From Saccharopolyspora gregorii (lineage in GTDB: Bacteria > Actinomycetota > Actinomycetes > Mycobacteriales > Pseudonocardiaceae), in NCBI RefSeq assembly GCF_024734405.1, contig NZ_CP059556.1:3596001-3660000 (forward strand): DNA of 64,000 nucleotides, read 5' to 3'. The first letter of the stretch is position 1. Every line of letters begins with the position of its first letter. A program made the translations under genes and the position numbers. Of the stretch, positions 36,964 through 44,871 are shown in pieces. The notes under the pieces are model-generated. The model did not search any database. It was given only the letters and a program-made list of their open reading frames with translations, and was not told the DNA's origin.

Positions 36964-38000
36964 ACTCGAGGGGCCCGGCGCGACTATCCTCTGCAGACGT
37001 GGTCGAGTCCTCCAGCAGCAGCCGGTCCCGCGCGGACGCGCACCCAGAGCTGGAAACCGAGACCCTCCGCCTGATCAACCTCATCGGTTACAGCGCCCAC
37101 GGGCGCACCTTCGCCCGGCGCTTCGAACGCGCCACGGGCATCTCGCTCCCCGGGAGCGACCTGCGCGCGCTGATCGCGCTGCGACCTGCGCCCCCCGCTC
37201 CGATCGGTGAACTCAGCGCGGAGCTGGGCATCGATCTCGGACAGCTCAGCAGGCAGGTCGCCACGCTCGTCGAGGAGGGCCTGGCGCTGCGCGAACCCGA
37301 TTCCGCCGACCGGAGGCGGATGCTCGTCGGGCTCACCGACGAGGGCGCCCGGCTGGTGCAGCGGTGGCGGCGCAGCTGGGTGCAGGACTACCTCGACCCG
37401 GTCCGCGACCGGAACCCCGATCAGTTGGCGGCCCTGGCCGAATGGCTCGACCACGTCGCCGACCGACTCGCCGAGGCGCTCGACACCCAGGACTCCGGGC
37501 TCGGGCTGCCCGCCGGGTGGCAACGGGCCGCCAAGATCAGCGACCCGGATCCTGCGTTGAAGGACTACCTGCGCGCAGTGGTGCGATTGGCCGAGATCGT
37601 GGGCCGCTCGCACGGTTTCGACGACATGCTCTCCGCCGTCGACGCACCCGTGCGCCAGCACTCTTGGGTGACTCTTAGGCTGATCAGCACGCACGGCCCG
37701 CTCGCGGTCTCCGACCTCGCCGCCCGCATGGACATCGACGTGCCGCGCGCCAGCAAGCGCCTGCGCGCGCTGCGCGAGCTGGGACTGGTGCACCGCCGCC
37801 CCAGCGAGCAGGACCGGCGGGTCGGGGTCATCGAGGTGACACCGGTCGGCGCGGACCTCATCCGCCACGTCGAGGAGTTCCAGCTCAAGGGCTTCCGCCA
37901 GACCCTCGGCCCCATCACCCGGGCCGACCGCACTCGCTGGACCCCACCCCTGACGACTCTCGTGACACGCCTCGCGGCACCCGCCACCACCCAGCGATGA
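36960..38000 (+). CDS. Tandem (double) MarR-family regulator
   Basis: About 346 aa containing two complete MarR winged-helix units in one chain. Unit 1 (roughly 30-175) has PIGELSAELGIDLGQLSRQV and LREPDSADRRRMLVGLTDEG; unit 2 (roughly 195-340) has LAVSDLAARMDIDVPRASKR and VHRRPSEQDRRVGVIEVTP. Normal MarR proteins are about 150 aa and work as dimers, so this is probably a covalent pseudo-dimer with two unlike halves. GTG 36960 overlaps the TetR stop; GTG 36999 is an alternative. It converges on the broken rhamnosidase, the stops abutting exactly. Confidence 0.8.
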   Translation: MNSRGPARLSSADVVESSSSSRSRADAHPELETETLRLINLIGYSAHGRTFARRFERATGISLPGSDLRALIALRPAPPAPIGELSAELGIDLGQLSRQVATLVEEGLALREPDSADRRRMLVGLTDEGARLVQRWRRSWVQDYLDPVRDRNPDQLAALAEWLDHVADRLAEALDTQDSGLGLPAGWQRAAKISDPDPALKDYLRAVVRLAEIVGRSHGFDDMLSAVDAPVRQHSWVTLRLISTHGPLAVSDLAARMDIDVPRASKRLRALRELGLVHRRPSEQDRRVGVIEVTPVGADLIRHVEEFQLKGFRQTLGPITRADRTRWTPPLTTLVTRLAAPATTQR

Positions 38001-38510
38001 TCACGTCTCCGGACAGCAGGTGAATTCGCGCTCTCCGGGCTCGACTTCGACGTGCTTCCCGTCCGGCAGAACGACGTCGGCGGTCGTGTTGGCCGGAACG
38101 ATCACCGACACCCGGATCCGGCCCGGTTCGCGCTCCCACCGGCACGCGACCGTCCCGTACGGGCTGTCGTAGCCAGCTCCTGCGTGGCTGAGAGTGCCGC
38201 CGGGGTGCGGGGCGATGGCGAAGCGGTTCTGGCGGTAAGCCCGCTTCACGCCCTCGGCGTAGTCGGCGAACAAGCTCGCGTCGGCGAACTCACCGAGATG
38301 GTCGGCAACCTCGGCCAGGTGCTGCATCGTGTAGTGCAGGTAAGCCGTGGCCTCTTCGGCGCGGGGAGTTCTGCTCCTGCCCGACAGGACGTCCTGGTAC
38401 TCCTCAGGTTCCACCTTGCGCCCCGCACGCTTCATCATGAACTTCCCGTAGGACCGCATCATCGGGTAGCACTCGCGCAGCAGCTCCCAACAGATGTCCT
38501 CCTCCGAGCG
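38001..38510 (-). pseudogene. Internally deleted GH78 alpha-L-rhamnosidase remnant
   Basis: Two separated pieces of a rhamnosidase are joined in one frame. EEDICWELLRECYPMMRSYG and ATAYLHYTMQHLAEVADHLG belong to the (alpha/alpha)6 catalytic barrel; YDSPYGTVACRWERE and VIVPANTTADVVLPDGKHV are the C-terminal beta-domain. The catalytic acid region, the base region and the N-terminal domains are missing, so no active enzyme can result. A complete GH78 gene lies 4 kb away. The residues upstream of about 38510 are not rhamnosidase-like. Confidence 0.72.
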
Positions 38511-38583
38511 GCGCAATGGTCCTCCCGCACGCTGCCCCACGACCGGACCGCGGTGGACCGGCTCAACGGAATCACGGGTGTGG

Positions 38584-38596
38584 TCCGATGAGCGGG
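38584..38596. promoter_or_regulatory. Steroid-box variant upstream of the DegT-family gene
   Basis: TCCGATGAGCGGG matches CCCGATGAGCGGG (right arm of the kshA/hsaA operator) at 12 of 13 positions. It is about 90 bp upstream of the DegT-family start. If bound by the same regulator, it would tie this gene to the steroid regulon and not to the adjacent LacI unit. Confidence 0.4.
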
Positions 38597-38686
38597 ACAC
38601 CCCACCCCACGGCATGGCATCGCCTCATAACGTCCAGCGCGCTTCGGTCACGCAAGTGCGTCGACCGGCGTTCAAGGAGGTTCGAG

Positions 38687-39895
38687 ATGGGTAAGCGTGT
38701 TGTCTACGCCCGCAGCGTGCACGACCAGGCCGAGATCGATGCGGTGCTGGAGGTGCTGCGCGCCGGGCCTCTCGGCATGAAGATCGGCAAGAACGTGGCC
38801 GAAATGGAGCGGCGCGTCGCCGAGCTCTACGGGAAGCGTCTGGGGGTGATGTGCAACTCCGGCTCCTCGGCGATCTACCTCGCCGTCGAACTACTCGATC
38901 TGCCACGGGGTTCGGAGGTCATCACCTCGCCGCTGACCTTCTCCACCGACGTCGCTCCGCTGGTGCGCGCCGGGCTGGTGCCGGTGTTCGCCGACGTCGA
39001 ACCCGACACCTACAACATCGACGTCGGCAAGATCGAAGCGCTGGTCACCGACAAGACCGAGGCATTGCTGATCCCGAACCTCGCGGGCAACGCCCCGGAC
39101 TGGGACGCCATCCGCGACATCGCCGACCGGCACGGGCTCAAGGTCATCGAGGACTCCTGCGACTGCATCGGCACGACCCTGCGCGGCACACCCACCGGAC
39201 TGCGCAGCGACATCACCGTCACCAGCTTCGCGATGGCGCACATCATCACCTGCGCCGGCAACGGCGGCATGGTCTGTCTCAACGATGAGCAGCTGCGCGA
39301 CAAAGCGCTGATGCTGCGCCGTTGGGGACGCCGTTCGGAGCCGCACCTCTTCGGGTCCGCGGGCACCGGCAGGATCTTCCGCGAGGATCTCGACGGCATC
39401 GCCTACGACAACGACTTCATCTTCGACCTGCTTCCCTGGAACTTCGAGCCCTCCGAGCTCGGGGCAGCTTTCGGCCTGCAGCAGTTGGCGAAACTCGAGA
39501 GGAACTACGCCCGCCGGGCCGAGATCTTCCGTGCGTACAACGACGCCTTCGGAACCTATCCCCACCTGTTCTCGCTCCCCCGGCAGCTCGCGGACTTCCA
39601 CACCGCGTGGCTGTGCTACCCGGTCCTGGTCAAACCCAACGCCGGTTTCGAGCGCAGCGACCTGCAGGAAGCCCTCGAAGCTGCCGGTATCGATACCCGC
39701 ACGGTCTGGAGCGGCAACGTCACCCGCCACCCCATGATGCGCGGCGTGACCTACCGGGTTCCCGAGAACGGGCTCCCGGTCGCCGACGAGGTCTTCCAGC
39801 GCGGCATGTCCCTGGGCATGAGCCACGGCACCACCGACGACGAGCTCCAGCACGTCGTCAGCAGCATCCACGACTTCGCGAAGCAGCACGCGTGA
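38687..39895 (+). CDS. DegT/DnrJ/EryC1-family PLP enzyme with His in place of the Schiff-base Lys
   Basis: 402-aa fold-type I PLP/PMP protein. AAGGAGG lies six bases before ATG 38687. The sugar-aminotransferase scaffold is clear: NSGSSAIYLAVELL, LTFSTDVAPLVRAG, VIEDSCDCIGTTLRG, and LPWNFEPSELGAAFGLQQL. The usual SFxxxKxxT motif reads SFAMAHIIT, so the PLP lysine is His185. The sugar 3-dehydratases ColD and E1 have the same Lys-to-His change and use PMP as a dehydratase cofactor. The Fe-S cysteines of E1 are not evident, so ColD is the closer model. Why such an enzyme lies between rhamnosidase and LacI genes is unknown. Confidence 0.82.
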   Translation: MGKRVVYARSVHDQAEIDAVLEVLRAGPLGMKIGKNVAEMERRVAELYGKRLGVMCNSGSSAIYLAVELLDLPRGSEVITSPLTFSTDVAPLVRAGLVPVFADVEPDTYNIDVGKIEALVTDKTEALLIPNLAGNAPDWDAIRDIADRHGLKVIEDSCDCIGTTLRGTPTGLRSDITVTSFAMAHIITCAGNGGMVCLNDEQLRDKALMLRRWGRRSEPHLFGSAGTGRIFREDLDGIAYDNDFIFDLLPWNFEPSELGAAFGLQQLAKLERNYARRAEIFRAYNDAFGTYPHLFSLPRQLADFHTAWLCYPVLVKPNAGFERSDLQEALEAAGIDTRTVWSGNVTRHPMMRGVTYRVPENGLPVADEVFQRGMSLGMSHGTTDDELQHVVSSIHDFAKQHA

Positions 39896-39911
39896 GCGGA
39901 ACCGCCGACGT

Positions 39912-40916
39912 TCAGTCCCCTGTGGACTCCCGCACGATCACCGCGGCGTCCACATCGGGGGATTCTTCGGAGTCGACCGGTTTCCCCTCGGCGTGCAGCA
40001 ACGCCAGTCCCGCCCAATAGCGGCCCACGTTCACCGGATCCAGGCGGATGCTGGAGATCGAGGGCAGGAACACCCGGGCCAACGGACTGTCGTCGTGCCC
40101 GATCACCGACAGATCCCCTGGCACGTCGAGACCGTCGCGGACCGCGGCACCGATGACAGCGGCCGCCGCGTCGTCGTTGTAGGCGACCACACCGGTGCGG
40201 CCCTGCGACCTCCAACGCCGCACGGCGGCGAACGCGGAATCATCGCGATGATCGACGGTCACCACATCGATCTCCCCGGCGGCTTCCTCGGCGACTCGTG
40301 CGCGGCGCTCCACCAGCGGGGACAGGCGAGGATCGGGGGAAGCGGCGAAGGCCAGCCGCTCGTGCCCGCGAGCTCGCAGATGCTCGACCTGCAGCCTCGG
40401 GCCCGCGGTGAAGGCCGAGCTCTCGAAGAACCGCTCCGCGTGCTCAGGAGTCGGGAAGACATCGGTGACGCCGCAGGCACGCATGGAAGCGATCTCGTCC
40501 GAGTCGAACGGGGTGAAGCCCAGCACCACCGACGGTGCGAGCAGTTCCCAAAGAGGGCGCGTACGCCCGAACTCGTGGCGCGTGTAGGTGACCAGCGAGT
40601 ACCCGGCCTCGTCGAGCGCCAGCGAAGCCTCCTCCAGATGGCGTCGCATGGTGAACTCGATCGGCCAGTCCGGCAGCACGAGAAGAACGAGCCTGCTGCT
40701 GCCACGACGCAAGGCCTGCGCCTGCCGATGCGGCCGATAACCGAGCCGCCCGGCCTCGGCGAGCACGCGCTCGCGCGTGGCCTCCGAGATCGTCTGTCCC
40801 GGCGTGTTGTTCAAGACGAACCCCACCGTCGCACGCGACACGCCCAGAGATCGGGCCACATCGGCCGCGGTCACCCGCCGCCCCGATGCGGAACCGCCCA
40901 TCGCGACCACCTTCAC
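39912..40916 (-). CDS. LacI-family transcriptional regulator
   Basis: 334-aa repressor. The DNA-binding headpiece VTAADVARSLGVSRATVGFVLNN starts near residue 15, followed by a hinge and a sugar-binding-protein-like effector domain ending IRLDPVNVGRYWAGLALLH. Divergent from the MFS-GH78-GH3-SDR operon across a region with three CACGTGCTAG boxes, so it almost certainly represses that operon and itself. A glycoside or released sugar is the probable inducer. Confidence 0.92.
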   Translation of the reverse strand: MKVVAMGGSASGRRVTAADVARSLGVSRATVGFVLNNTPGQTISEATRERVLAEAGRLGYRPHRQAQALRRGSSRLVLLVLPDWPIEFTMRRHLEEASLALDEAGYSLVTYTRHEFGRTRPLWELLAPSVVLGFTPFDSDEIASMRACGVTDVFPTPEHAERFFESSAFTAGPRLQVEHLRARGHERLAFAASPDPRLSPLVERRARVAEEAAGEIDVVTVDHRDDSAFAAVRRWRSQGRTGVVAYNDDAAAAVIGAAVRDGLDVPGDLSVIGHDDSPLARVFLPSISSIRLDPVNVGRYWAGLALLHAEGKPVDSEESPDVDAAVIVRESTGD

Positions 40917-40920
40917 TTCC

Positions 40921-41027
40921 TTGCACGTGCTAGTAGCGCCGACGGTAACAGGTTCGACTCACGCAGATCGCGTACTTGCACGTGCTAGTAATCACGCACT
41001 AGCCTCCCCGGAACTATCACGTGCTAG
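40921..41027. promoter_or_regulatory. Three LacI-type boxes (CACGTGCTAG)
   Basis: TTGCACGTGCTAGTA occurs at 40921-40935 and 40976-40990; CACGTGCTAG recurs at 41018-41027. The core GCACGTGC is palindromic. The first box abuts the LacI start and the last is 27 bp before the MFS start, so the three span the divergent promoter region. Spacing of boxes 1 and 2 is 55 bp and of boxes 2 and 3 about 40 bp, which would permit looping. Confidence 0.75.
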
Positions 41028-41053
41028 CTCATGCACCTCAACACGGAGTCGCC

Positions 41054-42379
41054 ATGAAGGCAGAAAACGGCCCCGAAGTCTCCGCTCCGTCCCCCATCCC
41101 CACCAAGGTGACGCCCTCACCTGATGCACCGACCAGCGGCGGAGAGCAGCCTCCCGTCTCCTCCCGCTACATCTGGCTCATGGTCGTCGCGCAGTTCGGC
41201 GTGTTCCTCGCGCTCATCACACCGATCGCCGTCTCCCTCTCCATCCGCGTCAACCAGCTCGCCCCCGGACACGAGGAATACCTGGGCTACGTCACCGGAG
41301 TGGGAGCCGCGGTCTCGGTTATGGTCGGACCGCTGCTCGGGGTCCTCTCGGACCGCACCCGCAGTCGGCTCGGCCGGCGCAAGCCCTTCCTCATCGCCGG
41401 CCTGGTGCTCGGACCGATCTCACTGGTCGTGATCGCACTGGCGCCCTCCATGATCGTGCTGGCGGTCGGCTGGATCATGAGCCAGGTGACGTGGGGACTC
41501 GCTCTCGGCGGCCTCACCAATTCGATGGCCGACCGCGTCCCGGAACAGCAGCGCGGACGCCTCGCGGGGTTCGTCGGTTTCGTCAACCTGGTCGCCCCCG
41601 TGGCCGGCGTCGGCATCAGCAGCGGATTGGCCGGCAACAACCTCCTGTTGTTCGGCGTCCCCGGCCTGCTCGGAGCCCTCCTGCTGGCCCCGTTCATCCT
41701 CCTCGTCCCCGAGTCCGACAGCCGGAACATGCCCGACATGGGTCGGCTCTCCCCGGGCACCGTGCTCGGCAAGTACGTGTTCAACCCGGCGCGCTACCCG
41801 GACTACTCGTTGAACCTCCTGGGGCGCGCGCTGTTCTACTTCGGACTCACCTTGTGCACCACGTTCACGGCCTTCTTCCTCGCTTCTCGGATGGGCGTGG
41901 GGGTGCAAAACGTGGCCGGCACGATGGCCGTGCTCTCCGCGCTCGGCGTGGTGGCCACCGCGATCGGTGCGCTGGGGAGCGGATTCCTGTCCGACCGCTT
42001 GCGGCGTCGCCGCGCCTTCGTCCTGGCGTCGGGGATCCTGTTCGGGCTCGGCTCGGTCGGGATGGCGCTGTCGCCGACCGTGCCGCTACTGTTCGCCTCC
42101 CAGCTCACCACGTCCCTGGCTCTCGGCATGTTCTCGTCGGTGGACCAGGCGCTGGCACTGGACGTGCTGCCGGAGCGCGCCACCAACGCGGGTCGGTTCA
42201 TGGCCATCTTCGGCCTCACCGCCAGCATCCCGCAGTCCGTCGCGCCGCTGGTGGCCCCGGTCTTCCTGACGATCGGCGTCGCCGCGGGCCAGAAGAACTA
42301 CCCCCTGCTGTTCGCGATCGCCGGCGCGTTCACCGTGCTCGGCGGCATCGTGATCACCCGAATCAGGTCAGTGCGTTGA
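41054..42379 (+). CDS. MFS transporter (sugar/glycoside-type)
   Basis: 441-aa integral membrane protein with about 12 predicted helices after a hydrophilic, proline-rich N-terminus of about 35 residues. The MFS loop motif is GVLSDRTRSRLGRRKPFL after helix 2, with a related GFLSDRLRRRRAF in the second half. ATG 41054 was chosen because the residues before it are not family-like. First gene of the LacI-controlled operon with GH78 and GH3, so it presumably imports the intact glycoside, which is then hydrolysed inside the cell. Confidence 0.9.
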   Translation: MKAENGPEVSAPSPIPTKVTPSPDAPTSGGEQPPVSSRYIWLMVVAQFGVFLALITPIAVSLSIRVNQLAPGHEEYLGYVTGVGAAVSVMVGPLLGVLSDRTRSRLGRRKPFLIAGLVLGPISLVVIALAPSMIVLAVGWIMSQVTWGLALGGLTNSMADRVPEQQRGRLAGFVGFVNLVAPVAGVGISSGLAGNNLLLFGVPGLLGALLLAPFILLVPESDSRNMPDMGRLSPGTVLGKYVFNPARYPDYSLNLLGRALFYFGLTLCTTFTAFFLASRMGVGVQNVAGTMAVLSALGVVATAIGALGSGFLSDRLRRRRAFVLASGILFGLGSVGMALSPTVPLLFASQLTTSLALGMFSSVDQALALDVLPERATNAGRFMAIFGLTASIPQSVAPLVAPVFLTIGVAAGQKNYPLLFAIAGAFTVLGGIVITRIRSVR

Positions 42380-42393
42380 GAAGTGGAGCGGTC

Positions 42394-44871
42394 TTGCCCA
42401 TCGATCAGCAGGCGGGATTCATCACCGCCCCGTTCGGCGACTGGACCCGGCCCGGCGCCGCGGCGCCGTACTTCCGCCGCGAGTTCCAGGCGCCGAGCGC
42501 CCCCGTCAGAGCCGTGCTGCAGGTCAGCGCGATCGGGCTCGTCGAACCGCACCTCAACGGGTCCCCGGTCGGCGACGAGGTCCTCGCGCCCGGTTGGACG
42601 TCGTACCGTCACCGGCTGGCCGTCTCGCACTACGACGTCACCGGGAGAATCGCCACGGGTCCCAACGTCATCGGCGCGATCCTCGGCGAGGGATGGGCCG
42701 TCGGGCGCCTGGGTTTCGAAGGACGGCGCAACCACTACAGCGACCGGCCCGCCTTGTTCCTCCGCCTCGAGCTCGACTACGGCGACCACACCGAGATCAT
42801 TGGCAGCGACCAGGAGTTCCAAGTCTCCACCGGTGCCGTGCTGAGCAACGACCTCTACGACGGCGAAAGCCACGACGCCAGGCTGGAACCCCGCGGATGG
42901 GACCAACCCGGTTTCGACGCCGCCAAGTGGAGCCCAGCCGAGCCCTTCGAGTGGAACCTCGACGCTCTCATCGACACGGGCGCACCGCCGATCCGCCGGA
43001 TCGAGGAGATCGATCCGGTCGACGTGGCGACGAGCCCGAGTGGCAAGACGATCCTCGACTTCGGACAGAACATCTCGGGCCGCGTGCGCTTCACCGTCAC
43101 CGGCAAGGCCGGCCAAACGGTTCAGCTGCGGCATGCCGAGGTCTGCACCGGCGGCGAGATCGACACCGAAACCCTGCGCACGGCCGTCGCCACCGACCGC
43201 TACGTGCTGCGCGGCGGAGGGACCGAGACGTGGGAGCCGAGGTTCACCTTCCACGGGTTCCGCTACGTCGAGCTCGGCGGCGATGTCGAGCCCGACAAAC
43301 TGCGCGCCGTCGTGCTCCACAGCGACATGCCCCGCACCGGGTGGTTGGAGACCTCCGACGACCGGTTGAACCGGTTGCACGCCAACGCCGTCTGGTCCAT
43401 GCGGGACAACTTCGTCGGGGTCCCGACCGACTGCCCGCAGCGCGACGAGCGGCTGGGATGGACCGGTGATCTCAACGCCTTCGCACCCGCGGCGAGCTTC
43501 CTGCACGACGTGCGCGGCGTCCTCGACTCCTGGCTGGCCGACCTGGCCGCCGAGCAGCGGGAGAAGGGGTACGTGCCGTGGGTCGTGCCCGACGTGCTCT
43601 CGACTCCGTCACCTCCGACCGCGTTGTGGAGCGACGTCGCCGTCAGCCTCCCCTGGGCCCTCTACCGCGAGTACGGCGACGCGGAGATCCTCCGCCGGAG
43701 CTACCCGTCGATGACGACGTTCATCCGGGACGTGGCCGACCGGCTCGACGACAACGACTTGTGGAGCACCGGTTTCCAGTTCGGTGACTGGCTCGACCCC
43801 GATGCCCCGATGGACAACCCCGCCGGCGGCAAGACCGACCGGCACCTGGTGGCGCAGGCGTTCCTGTGCAAGACCACGCGCGAGATGGCGCTGGCCGCCG
43901 AAGTCCTGGGCGAGGACACGACCGAGTTCGCGCAGCTCGCCGACCGGGTGCGCACCGCGTTCCGCCGCGAGTACGTCACCCCGTCAGGACGGATCTCCGG
44001 GGAGACCGCGACCGCCTACGCACTGGCGATCCGCTTCGGCATCCTCGATGACGACCAGCGGACCACGGCGGGCGACCGACTCGCCGAGCTGGTCGCCAAG
44101 GACGGCTACCGGATCGCCACCGGCTTCGCCGGGACGCCGCACGTCACCGCAGCCCTGTCGGAGACCGGGCACCTGGAAGAGGCCTACCTGCTGCTCACCG
44201 AGACCGGCTGTCCCTCGTTCCTCTACCCCGTGACCATGGGTGCGACGACGATCTGGGAACGATGGGACTCCATCCGCCCGGACGGAACCATCAACCCCTC
44301 CGGCATGACCTCGCTCAACCACTACGCGCTCGGCGCCGTGGTGGACTGGATGCACCGGGTCATCGGCGGCCTGGAAGCGGATGAACCGGGCTACCGCAGC
44401 ATGATCATCGCGCCGCAGCCCGGCGGTGGTCTCACCCGCGCGAAGGTCGATCACGACACCCCGCACGGCCGTGCGTCCGTGGCCTGGCGCATCACTGACC
44501 AGCGGATGCGCGTGGAGGTGAGCATCCCCGCGGGCACCACGGCCACCGTGGTGCTTCCCCTCGACCCGGAGGCGCGCGTCGAGCGCGTGGCCGGAGGTGA
44601 GCACCTCTGGGAGTACGCCCTTCCCGAGGACGTCTCGGCCGAGCGACACACGATGGACACCCCGTTGCAGACGCTCGCGAAAGACCCCGCCGTCTGGCGA
44701 GACCTCACGGCCGTGTTCGCCGAGCACCTGCCGGGCATCCCCATCGACGGCACCGCACCCGAAGCCGCGGGCATCTCGCTGAACGGCCTCCTGCAGCACA
44801 TCCCGGGCGCCTCCCCCGACTTCGAGTCGGACCTCCGCGACGCACTCGGCCACCAGAAAGGACGATCATGA
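42394..44871 (+). CDS. GH78 alpha-L-rhamnosidase
   Basis: 825-aa intracellular (no signal peptide) glycosidase that removes terminal L-rhamnose. N-terminal beta domains contain VEPHLNGSPVGDEVLAPGWT and ILGEGWAVGRLGFEGRR; the barrel's acid region is DCPQRDERLGWTGD (346-359, acid probably Glu352) and the base region is TTIWERWDSI; the C-terminal beta domain is TPHGRASVAWRI. I chose TTG 42394 because GGAG lies five bases before it; another TTG at 42376 overlaps the MFS stop. The stop overlaps the GH3 start (ATGA), coupling the two enzymes. Confidence 0.93.
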   Translation: MPIDQQAGFITAPFGDWTRPGAAAPYFRREFQAPSAPVRAVLQVSAIGLVEPHLNGSPVGDEVLAPGWTSYRHRLAVSHYDVTGRIATGPNVIGAILGEGWAVGRLGFEGRRNHYSDRPALFLRLELDYGDHTEIIGSDQEFQVSTGAVLSNDLYDGESHDARLEPRGWDQPGFDAAKWSPAEPFEWNLDALIDTGAPPIRRIEEIDPVDVATSPSGKTILDFGQNISGRVRFTVTGKAGQTVQLRHAEVCTGGEIDTETLRTAVATDRYVLRGGGTETWEPRFTFHGFRYVELGGDVEPDKLRAVVLHSDMPRTGWLETSDDRLNRLHANAVWSMRDNFVGVPTDCPQRDERLGWTGDLNAFAPAASFLHDVRGVLDSWLADLAAEQREKGYVPWVVPDVLSTPSPPTALWSDVAVSLPWALYREYGDAEILRRSYPSMTTFIRDVADRLDDNDLWSTGFQFGDWLDPDAPMDNPAGGKTDRHLVAQAFLCKTTREMALAAEVLGEDTTEFAQLADRVRTAFRREYVTPSGRISGETATAYALAIRFGILDDDQRTTAGDRLAELVAKDGYRIATGFAGTPHVTAALSETGHLEEAYLLLTETGCPSFLYPVTMGATTIWERWDSIRPDGTINPSGMTSLNHYALGAVVDWMHRVIGGLEADEPGYRSMIIAPQPGGGLTRAKVDHDTPHGRASVAWRITDQRMRVEVSIPAGTTATVVLPLDPEARVERVAGGEHLWEYALPEDVSAERHTMDTPLQTLAKDPAVWRDLTAVFAEHLPGIPIDGTAPEAAGISLNGLLQHIPGASPDFESDLRDALGHQKGRS

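Noticed and set aside
41491-42393. Rightward frame that would extend the rhamnosidase by about 300 residues
   Set aside because: It overlaps the MFS gene in another frame and is arginine/proline-rich. The GH78 domain begins near TTG 42394, which has its own ribosome site.
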